From contig CAIXTG010000035.1 in NCBI GenBank assembly GCA_903922325.1, forward strand, positions 1 through 5,797: a stretch of DNA of 5,797 nucleotides, given 5' to 3'. Below, piece by piece: positions 1 through 4,969 of this stretch (position 1 is its first letter; the number at the start of each line of letters is the position of its first letter). The notes beneath the pieces are model-generated. The model searched no databases. It had not been told where the DNA came from and saw only the letters and a list, made by a program, of their open reading frames with translations. The position numbers and the translations under genes were made by a program. This DNA comes from an uncultured Actinomycetes bacterium (GTDB lineage: Bacteria > Actinomycetota > Actinomycetes > Nanopelagicales > Nanopelagicaceae).

Positions 1-878
1 ACTGCAAATGTTGAAAGCTTGCCAGTAACGCGATCGTCAAAGCGAGCACCTAGCGTGAGTAGTAGATCTGCTTTCTGCAGTGCAGTTACCGCGGCAACAG
101 TTCCGTGCATTCCAGGCATACCTAAATGCAATGGGTGACTATCTGGGAAAGCACCACGTGCCATCAAAGTTGTCACAACTGGAGCGCCAAGTAAATTAGC
201 AATCTCAAGAAGCTCGCGATGAGCATCAGCTTTGATAACACCGCCGCCAACATAGAAAACTGGCTTACTTGATTGCGTAATTAAAGCTGCGGCATCGGCG
301 ATCGCTTGCGCATTTGGTTCAACTTTTGGTTGATAACCTTTTAAGTTAACTGACGTTGGATAATTAAAGTCAGTCATCTTTTGTAGAGCATCTTTAGCAA
401 TATCAACTAGAACTGGGCCAGGTCGGCCAGTGCTTGCGATGTGGAAAGCTTCAGCAATTGCGCGCGGAATCTCGGCTGGGTCAGTGATCAAATAATTATG
501 TTTTGCAAACGGCATCGTGATTCCGCGAATGTCTGCTTCTTGAAACGCATCGGTTCCGATAGCAAGGGATGGAACTTGACCCGTGATTGCAACAACTGGA
601 ACTGAATCCATTGCCGCATCAGCTAGTGGTGTAACTAAGTTTGTGGCACCTGGGCCTGAAGTAGCGATGCAAACGCCAACACGACCTGTAACTTGGGCGT
701 AACCAGTTGCAGCGTGCCCGGCACCTTGTTCGTGACGAACCAAGATGTGGCGAATTTTAGAATCAAAGATCGGATCGTAAGCCGGCAAAATTGCGCCACC
801 AGGAATTCCGAACATGACATCGACGCCAGCTGCTTCCAAGCTGTTGACTAGGCTCTGGGCTCCAGTTACTTGACTCAT
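1..878 (-). CDS. ilvB: Acetolactate synthase (acetohydroxyacid synthase) large subunit, N-terminal part, cut by window edge
   Basis: My translation from the ATG at 876-878 runs open for 292 codons to the window edge, so the C-terminal half is missing. The enzyme is ThDP-dependent: it condenses two pyruvates to acetolactate, or pyruvate with 2-oxobutyrate to acetohydroxybutyrate, the first common step of Val/Ile/Leu synthesis in the cytoplasm. Visible hallmarks are FGIPGGAILP (residues 23-32), RHEQGAGHAATGYA (48-61) with the ThDP-activating Glu50, TSGPGATN (73-80), ITGQVP (98-103), GRPGPVLVDI (151-160) and the central-domain GARFDDRVTG (277-286). The start is fixed by a good AAAGGAGT ribosome site 7 bases upstream and by the family N-terminus (TGAQSLVNSLEAAGV). 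The gene follows ilvD on the same strand, separated by a leader with an attenuator-like terminator. Expected downstream partners (ilvN, ilvC) lie outside the window. Identity is very secure; related ThDP enzymes such as glyoxylate carboligase are less likely given the ilvD neighbour. Confidence 0.97.
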   Translation of the reverse strand, partial: MSQVTGAQSLVNSLEAAGVDVMFGIPGGAILPAYDPIFDSKIRHILVRHEQGAGHAATGYAQVTGRVGVCIATSGPGATNLVTPLADAAMDSVPVVAITGQVPSLAIGTDAFQEADIRGITMPFAKHNYLITDPAEIPRAIAEAFHIASTGRPGPVLVDIAKDALQKMTDFNYPTSVNLKGYQPKVEPNAQAIADAAALITQSSKPVFYVGGGVIKADAHRELLEIANLLGAPVVTTLMARGAFPDSHPLHLGMPGMHGTVAAVTALQKADLLLTLGARFDDRVTGKLSTFA

Positions 879-885
879 CTTCGTT

Positions 886-893
886 ACTCCTTT
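886..893 (-). promoter_or_regulatory. Ribosome binding site of ilvB
   Basis: The minus strand reads AAAGGAGT, a near-complete match to the anti-Shine-Dalgarno complement, ending 7 bases before the ilvB ATG. It decides the ilvB start. It lies about 45 bases downstream of the U-tract of the terminator hairpin, so ilvB can be translated only from transcripts that pass the terminator, or from an unseen promoter in between. Confidence 0.85.
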
Positions 894-937
894 CGCTCTC
901 TTTGCTCTGTAGGTCGGATGCGTTAAACGGTTAAATG

Positions 938-964
938 AAAAAACCCTCAGTTTCAACTGAGGGT
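938..964 (-). terminator. Rho-independent terminator, probable ilvB attenuator
   Basis: Reading the minus strand, ACCCTCAGTT (964-955) and AACTGAGGGT (952-943) are perfect reverse complements separated by two bases, giving an 8- to 9-bp stem with a small UGAA-type loop. Six U residues follow (943-938). This is a textbook intrinsic terminator. It sits after the stop codon of a Val/Ile-containing 12-codon peptide and about 60 bases before the ilvB start, which is the geometry of transcription attenuation. It could alternatively be a plain terminator for ilvD, but the promoter and peptide between ilvD and the hairpin argue for a regulatory role in ilvB. I found no strong competing antiterminator for its 5' arm. 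Confidence 0.85.
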
Positions 965-996
965 AGCGCGCGATCGATGTTGCTAGATCGCACGCT
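965..996 (-). promoter_or_regulatory. Second leader hairpin abutting the terminator
   Basis: On the minus strand AGCGTGCGATC (996-986) pairs with GATCGCGCGCT (975-965) over 11 bp with a single G.U pair, closing a 10-base loop (985-976). The 5' arm covers the last codons of the leader peptide (Arg-Lys-Arg-Ala-Ile). Its UAG stop (985-983) is the first three bases of the loop. The hairpin ends at the base before the terminator stem begins, so the two could stack coaxially. A ribosome on the peptide would melt this hairpin, so it is likely to be a translation sensor or pause structure. The structure is read directly; the function is inferred. Confidence 0.65.
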
Positions 997-1021
997 TTCG
1001 GATCACCACTGATGAACGCAT
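983..1021 (-). CDS. Putative ilvB leader peptide (attenuator peptide), MRSSVVIRKRAI
   Basis: A 12-codon frame starts at the ATG at 1019-1021 and stops at TAG 983-985. It contains consecutive Val-Val-Ile codons (GTG GTG ATC, 1009-1001) and a final Ile, so 4 of 12 residues are branched-chain amino acids, followed by a basic stretch Arg-Lys-Arg. Short peptides with a Val/Ile/Leu cluster followed by basic residues precede ilvB in other actinobacteria and act in attenuation. It is followed by an 11-bp hairpin and an intrinsic terminator before ilvB. The expected role is that scarcity of charged Val- or Ile-tRNA stalls the ribosome at codons 5-7 and lets RNA polymerase pass the terminator. It may be read from a leaderless transcript, because a promoter -10 lies 6 bases before the ATG; a GGAG (1034-1031) 9 bases upstream is the alternative. 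The frame is open further upstream into ilvD, but that longer version overlaps ilvD and has no initiation signal. Confidence 0.75.
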   Translation of the reverse strand: MRSSVVIRKRAI

Positions 1022-1027
1022 ATGCGT

Positions 1028-1056
1028 ATTCTCCAATGAGCGAGCGTGTGAGTCAA
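1028..1056 (-). promoter_or_regulatory. Promoter of the ilvB leader
   Basis: The minus strand has TTGACT (1056-1051, 5 of 6 to the -35 consensus), a 17-base spacer, and GAGAAT (1033-1028, 4 of 6 to TATAAT with the key second A and last T). Six bases separate the -10 from the leader ATG, so transcription would start at or next to the A of the ATG. This makes a leaderless leader-peptide mRNA likely. The GGAG at 1034-1031 overlaps the -10 and would then not be in the transcript. No experimental start is available; this is motif reading. Confidence 0.6.
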
Positions 1057-1060
1057 CCCC

Positions 1061-1086
1061 TGAGATCACCATCTCAAATTCTGAGA
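1061..1086. repeat. Overlapping inverted repeats TGAGA/TCTCA upstream of the ilvB leader promoter
   Basis: The plus strand has TGAGAT (1061-1066), ATCTCA (1071-1076) and TGAGA (1082-1086). The middle copy can pair with either neighbour: 6 bp around CACC, or 5 bp around AATTC. They lie just after the ilvD stop and 5 bases upstream of the -35 of the leader promoter. With no T-tract on the minus strand they do not make a good intrinsic terminator for ilvD. They may be an operator for a regulator of ilvB, an mRNA 3'-end structure, or chance. Confidence 0.4.
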
Positions 1087-1106
1087 GGGTCTGTTGGGTC
1101 ACAGCT

Positions 1107-2780
1107 TTAGTCGCAGACTGCGCCTTTGGAAGCAGAGCCCACCAACTTGGCGTATTTGGCCAAGACGCCACGGGTGTATTTATGTGGCACTGGCTTAAAG
1201 CCCTTACGACGTTCGGCCAGAACAGCTTCGTCGACCAAGAGATCTAGCTGGCGAGTTACGGTATTAATGCGAACTCGGTCGCCATCTTTAATGAAAGCAA
1301 TCGGCCCACCATCGACCGCCTCTGGTGCAACGTGGCCAACACATAGCCCAGTGGATCCACCAGAGAAACGACCATCAGTTAATAGCAGAGTTGATTTACC
1401 AAGACCAGCGCCTTTAATCGCACCAGTAATCATTAACATTTCGCGCATTCCCGGACCACCCTTTGGTCCTTCGTAGCGAATCACAACTACATCGCCAGCT
1501 TGAATTGTTCCGTCTTCAAGTGCATCCATTGCAGCTTGTTCGCGTTCGAATACTCGAGCAGGTCCTTCAAACTCTTCGATTCCGATGCCGGCTGTTTTAC
1601 AAACTGCGCCATCGGGAGCAAGTGAACCTTTAAGAATTGTGATGCCGCCACCTAGTGACATTGGCTTTGAAGTTGCGCGCAAAATTTCGCCATCTGGATC
1701 TGGAGGTGCGATCTCGGATAAATTTTCAGCCATAGTTTTGCCAGTAACGGTTAATACATCACCGTGTAGCAAACCAGCATCTAGTAGTGCTTTAAGAACT
1801 ACTGGGACTCCCCCAACTTTATCCATATCTGACATAACAAAACGTCCGAATGGTTTTAGATCGCCAAGTAGTGGAACTTTCGAACCGATGCGATGGAAGT
1901 CATCCATTTCCAGATCAACATCGGCTTCGTGCGCGATCGCAAGTAAGTGCAATACAGCGTTGGTAGAGCCACCGAGTGCCATCAACATGGTGATCGCATT
2001 TTCAAAAGCTTTCATACTTAAAATATCTCGAGTCGTAATTCCTTGGCGGATTAATTCAACAACGGCTGCGCCAGATTTAACTGCGAATGCATCGCGACGA
2101 CGATCAACTGCTGGAGGTGCTGCTGAACCTGGCAGTGACAAGCCAATTGCTTCACCAATTGAAGCCATTGTGTTGGCTGTATACATACCGCCACAGGCAC
2201 CTTCACCTGGGCAGATTGCGCGTTCAATGCGATCAACTTGGTCTTGTGAAATCAAACCACGAGCACATGCACCTACTGCTTCGAAAGCATCAATGATCGT
2301 TACATCTTTGCCATCTACTTGGCCTGGCAGAGTTGAACCGGCATAAACAAATACCGACGCCACATCAATACGAGCAGCTGCCATCATCATGCCGGGCAGT
2401 GATTTATCACAGCCGGCAAAAGTAACCATGCCGTCAAGACGTTCGGCCTGCATCACAGTTTCAACCGAGTCGGCAATTACTTCGCGAGAAACAAGTGAGA
2501 AGTGCATTCCTTCGTGGCCCATTGAAATTCCATCAGAAACTGAGATGGTTCCGAACTGCATTGGAAAACCACCAGCATCGATTACACCTTGACGCGAAGC
2601 TTTCGCCAAGCGATCAAGCGAGAGATTGCAGGGTGTGATCTCATTCCAAGAGGACGCGATACCGATCTGTGGTTTAACCCAGTCGGCGTCGCCCATTCCG
2701 ACAGCGCGCAACATTCCTCGTGCGGGGGCACGCTCTAAGCCATCAGTTACTAAGCCAGAGCGCGGTTTCATCTTCGACAT
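1107..2780 (-). CDS. ilvD: Dihydroxy-acid dehydratase
   Basis: The complete protein is 557 residues, the usual length of the shorter bacterial IlvD/Edd-family form. It dehydrates 2,3-dihydroxy-isovalerate and 2,3-dihydroxy-3-methylvalerate to the 2-oxo acids, the third common step of Val/Ile synthesis. Visible motifs are SSWNEITPCNLSL (43-55), FAGCDKSLPGM (121-131), CPGEGACGGMYTANTM (190-205) and LTDGRFSGGSTG (467-478). Cys51, Cys124 and Cys196 are the three expected iron-sulfur ligands; Lys126 is the position of the carbamylated Mg-binding lysine, and Ser473 the proposed catalytic base. No key residue is missing. Sugar-acid dehydratases of the same family are possible in principle, but the motifs and adjacent ilvB favour IlvD. 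No Shine-Dalgarno precedes the ATG; a TACGAT hexamer 6 bases upstream suggests a leaderless message. A second ATG at codon 4 is an alternative. The stop is TAA, 85 bases before the leader-peptide ATG. Confidence 0.97.
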   Translation of the reverse strand: MSKMKPRSGLVTDGLERAPARGMLRAVGMGDADWVKPQIGIASSWNEITPCNLSLDRLAKASRQGVIDAGGFPMQFGTISVSDGISMGHEGMHFSLVSREVIADSVETVMQAERLDGMVTFAGCDKSLPGMMMAAARIDVASVFVYAGSTLPGQVDGKDVTIIDAFEAVGACARGLISQDQVDRIERAICPGEGACGGMYTANTMASIGEAIGLSLPGSAAPPAVDRRRDAFAVKSGAAVVELIRQGITTRDILSMKAFENAITMLMALGGSTNAVLHLLAIAHEADVDLEMDDFHRIGSKVPLLGDLKPFGRFVMSDMDKVGGVPVVLKALLDAGLLHGDVLTVTGKTMAENLSEIAPPDPDGEILRATSKPMSLGGGITILKGSLAPDGAVCKTAGIGIEEFEGPARVFEREQAAMDALEDGTIQAGDVVVIRYEGPKGGPGMREMLMITGAIKGAGLGKSTLLLTDGRFSGGSTGLCVGHVAPEAVDGGPIAFIKDGDRVRINTVTRQLDLLVDEAVLAERRKGFKPVPHKYTRGVLAKYAKLVGSASKGAVCD

Positions 2781-2786
2781 GGCCTA

Positions 2787-2792
2787 ATCGTA
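2787..2792 (-). promoter_or_regulatory. Probable -10 element of ilvD (leaderless start)
   Basis: The minus strand reads TACGAT (2792-2787), matching the actinobacterial TAnnnT -10 pattern, with 6 bases before the ilvD ATG. This is the same -10 to ATG distance seen at the ilvB leader. No convincing -35 hexamer is present 16-19 bases upstream. The ATG lacks a purine-rich ribosome site, which supports initiation on a leaderless transcript. Confidence 0.5.
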
Positions 2793-2826
2793 TGGGCAGA
2801 AAGCTCATTTCGCATGTATCGCTGAT

Positions 2827-2850
2827 ATACGATACGGTACCGTTTCGTTT
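2827..2850. promoter_or_regulatory. Near-palindromic operator candidate for the adjacent TetR-family repressor
   Basis: A 24-bp imperfect palindrome is centred on GGTACC (2836-2841), with 10 of 12 symmetrical base pairs matching; the left arm is ATACGATACGGT and the right arm ACCGTTTCGTTT. Length, symmetry and position directly upstream of a TetR-family gene are typical of TetR-family operators. A further GTATCG (2816-2821) is an inverted copy of CGATAC (2830-2835), so a second dimer may bind alongside. The palindrome overlaps the likely -10 of the repressor gene, which predicts autorepression. Nearby ATCGTAT (2787-2793), the reverse complement of ATACGAT in the operator, overlaps the ilvD -10. 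Confidence 0.65.
2828..2833 (+). promoter_or_regulatory. Probable -10 element of the tetR-MFS operon
   Basis: TACGAT fits the TAnnnT pattern and would place the start of transcription near 2840, giving a short untranslated leader of about 35 bases that contains the ribosome site. The -35 region (around 2805-2810, TCATTT) is poor. The hexamer lies inside the operator palindrome. Confidence 0.4.
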
Positions 2851-2858
2851 CGTATTCA

Positions 2859-2865
2859 AGAAAGG
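2859..2865 (+). promoter_or_regulatory. Ribosome binding site of the TetR-family gene
   Basis: AGAAAGG-type purine run (AAGAAAGG, ending at 2865) lies 9 bases before the ATG at 2875 and supports that start. Confidence 0.65.
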
Positions 2866-2874
2866 TTTGCCATA

Positions 2875-3495
2875 ATGTGTCCGGCTTCAAAAGTCTCTTC
2901 ATTACTTGGGCGACCTCGCGATGATAAGCGCGACCAGGCTATTCAAAGTGCAGCGATAGAACTGATGCAAGAAGTTGGCTACGAGCGTTGCACGATCGAA
3001 GCGATTGCTGCAAAGGCCCATGCAAGCAAAGCAACAATTTATCGCCGCTGGAAAAACAAACAAGAACTTTTAGTCAGTGCAGTAAATCGGCATACCTTCT
3101 GCACTCCCCCTGAAGTAGATCAAGGAAATCTTCGCGACGACTTGATCGAGATGATCTCTGAGAAGGTTAAAAATCTAAAGGGTCCAGATGGTGCCGTTGT
3201 CTCCGTTTTGCTAACTGCCGCAAAGAATGATCCCGAGCTTGGAAAACTGATTCCGATTTCAATTCGAGAAATTCAAGATGACACAGTCATGCACATAATC
3301 GATCGAGGAATAAAGCGCGGCGAAATTTCTAAGAGCGCGAACATTGAGCTATTGCTTGAAATCTTGCCTGGAATTTTTACTTACCGAATTTTTATGACGC
3401 ACCAACCAGTAAACCGCAAGTTCATAGAACAACTCGTTGATGGAATATTACTTCCATCATTGCAAAACCAAAGAAACTCAAGGGAGAACAAGTGA
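2875..3495 (+). CDS. TetR/AcrR-family transcriptional regulator
   Basis: The protein is 206 residues, a normal TetR-family length. The N-terminal DNA-binding domain starts with GRPRDDKRDQAI (12-23), continues through helix 1 (about 20-35, AIELMQEVGYERCTIEAIAA) and the helix-turn-helix at about 40-59, and ends in the family signature KATIYRRWKNKQELL (52-66). The rest (about 75-200) is a helical, poorly conserved ligand and dimerisation domain, so the ligand cannot be read. The end overlaps the start of an MFS exporter by 4 bases in an operon, the common arrangement for a drug-responsive repressor of an efflux pump. A near-palindrome 24 bases upstream is the likely operator. The predicted role is to repress its own operon until a substrate of the pump binds. 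Divergently transcribed ilvD shares the 94-base intergenic region and could also be affected. Class is certain; target and ligand are inferred. Confidence 0.93.
   Translation: MCPASKVSSLLGRPRDDKRDQAIQSAAIELMQEVGYERCTIEAIAAKAHASKATIYRRWKNKQELLVSAVNRHTFCTPPEVDQGNLRDDLIEMISEKVKNLKGPDGAVVSVLLTAAKNDPELGKLIPISIREIQDDTVMHIIDRGIKRGEISKSANIELLLEILPGIFTYRIFMTHQPVNRKFIEQLVDGILLPSLQNQRNSRENK
3480..3486 (+). promoter_or_regulatory. Ribosome binding site deciding the GTG start of the MFS gene
   Basis: AAGGGAG lies inside the last codons of the TetR gene, 5 bases before the GTG at 3492. It supports this non-ATG start and translational coupling with the upstream gene. Confidence 0.7.
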
Positions 3496-4955
3496 AAAAG
3501 CAGATTCAAGATGGTCTAGATCCAAATCGCTGGCGCACATTAGCCGTAATCGCAATCGCACAATTGATGGTGGTTCTAGATGGTTCCATCGTAAATATCG
3601 CAATTCCTAGCGCCAAGGCTGATCTCGGAATCACGGATGCGAATCAACAGTGGATCGTTACCGCCTATACGTTGGCGTTTGGTTCTCTTCTTCTATTGGG
3701 TGGACGAATTGCAGACTTTATCGGTCGCAAGAAAGCTTTCATTATTGGACTTCTAGGGTTTGCGGGTGCTTCAGCACTTGGTGGAATCGCAGCATCCCAA
3801 GATCTACTTTTCGCAGCTCGGGCACTACAAGGCGTATTCGGGGCACTTCTTGCTCCAGCTGCACTTTCAATTGTTAGCGTTACTTTCACCGAACCAAAAG
3901 AGCGTGCAAAAGCTTTTGCCGTTTACGGTGGTATTTCTGGTGGCGGCGCCGCAATTGGCTTAATTCTGGGTGGCGTATTGACTGAATACTTCTCATGGCG
4001 CTGGTGTCTTGGCGTGAATATTCCTATTGCAATTATTACCGCACTCTTTGCAATCCCTGTGGTTAAGGAATCTAAAGCCGGCGGCGAACACAGCTATGAC
4101 ATTCCAGGTGTTTTAACTGCAACTCTTGGCCTGTTCTCATTGGTCTACGGCTTTAACCGCGCGGCAACTATTGGCTGGACCGCAACTGAAACAGTTAGCT
4201 TCTTTATAGCAGCAGTAGTTCTATTGGCTATTTTTGTAGCAATCGAACAACGAGTTAAAAATCCGCTAATGCCAATGCGCGTTTTAATGGAGCGTAACCG
4301 TGGTGGTTCATACCTAAGCTCACTATTTATTGGTGCCGGTATTTTCTCCATGTTCTTATTCCTCGGTATCTATTTGCAAAACGTGCTCGGTTATTCACCA
4401 CTTAAGTCAGGCTTTGCGTTCTTACCGTTTACTTTCGGAATCGTCTTTGCAGCTGCAACAGCTTCAAAGTTACTTCCAAAGATCGGCCCTCGCCCACTTA
4501 TGGTTACGGGTCTACTAATGTCGTCAACCGGATTGTTGCTTTTAACTCGCATCACACCGGATACCAGCTACTTCACGCACGTGCTACCAATCCTGCCAAT
4601 CATTAGCTTTGGCCTTGGTTTGGTATTCATTCCGAGCGCTTCAACATCACTGCATGGAATCGGTAATCAAGATGCCGGTGTTGCAAGCGCGCTAATTAAT
4701 ACCAGTCAGCAAGTTGGTGGTTCTCTTGGTACCGCATTACTAAACACAATCGCTGCTACAAGTACTGCTGCTTACATTAAGAACCACGGCGATTTGGGGC
4801 CAAAGTTAATGCCAGCGGCACTAACTCACGGTTTTACCGTGGTCTTCTATTGCAGCGCTGGACTATTAGTAATTGGTGCAATCGTGGTCTTTGCCTTTAT
4901 TAATATCGGCAAAGAAGCGATCGTTGAAACTGAAGGTGCTGCAGTCGGGCACTAG
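3492..4955 (+). CDS. MFS drug efflux transporter, DHA2 (14-helix, EmrB/QacA-like) family
   Basis: The protein has 487 residues with about 14 hydrophobic segments, near 17-38, 53-71, 82-100, 105-128, 141-162, 171-191, 204-221, 234-252, 273-294, 306-324, 334-352, 363-386, 396-420 and 448-471. DHA2 signatures include LDGSIVNIAIPS (29-40, motif D1), GGRIADFIGRKK (70-81, motif A between helices 2 and 3) and GGGAAIGLILGGVLTEYFSWRW (150-171, motif C region and the SWRW that follows). The Pro of the classical motif C is replaced, as in many actinobacterial members. Such proteins export toxic compounds through the cytoplasmic membrane in exchange for protons; the substrate cannot be told. The GTG start overlaps the TetR-gene stop (GTGA), with AAGGGAG upstream, so the two are co-transcribed and probably co-translated. 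The stop lies 14 bases from the convergent end of gatB. A metabolite exporter is possible instead of a drug pump. Confidence 0.92.
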   Translation: MKKQIQDGLDPNRWRTLAVIAIAQLMVVLDGSIVNIAIPSAKADLGITDANQQWIVTAYTLAFGSLLLLGGRIADFIGRKKAFIIGLLGFAGASALGGIAASQDLLFAARALQGVFGALLAPAALSIVSVTFTEPKERAKAFAVYGGISGGGAAIGLILGGVLTEYFSWRWCLGVNIPIAIITALFAIPVVKESKAGGEHSYDIPGVLTATLGLFSLVYGFNRAATIGWTATETVSFFIAAVVLLAIFVAIEQRVKNPLMPMRVLMERNRGGSYLSSLFIGAGIFSMFLFLGIYLQNVLGYSPLKSGFAFLPFTFGIVFAAATASKLLPKIGPRPLMVTGLLMSSTGLLLLTRITPDTSYFTHVLPILPIISFGLGLVFIPSASTSLHGIGNQDAGVASALINTSQQVGGSLGTALLNTIAATSTAAYIKNHGDLGPKLMPAALTHGFTVVFYCSAGLLVIGAIVVFAFINIGKEAIVETEGAAVGH

Positions 4956-4969
4956 TTATTGACCCCAGA

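Noticed and set aside
983..1171. A 62-codon minus-strand protein ending in the leader peptide
   Set aside because: Its upstream part overlaps the end of ilvD in another frame and lacks an initiation signal; the promoter and hairpins fit only the last 12 codons.
1585..2346. A 253-codon open frame on the plus strand opposite ilvD, and a shorter one at 1126-1476
   Set aside because: Both lie antisense to well-conserved ilvD coding sequence, have no recognisable domain and no ribosome site; they are frame shadows.
2843..2852. Tandem TTTCG TTTCG as a direct repeat element
   Set aside because: Two 5-base copies are too short to call a repeat; the first is part of the right arm of the operator palindrome.
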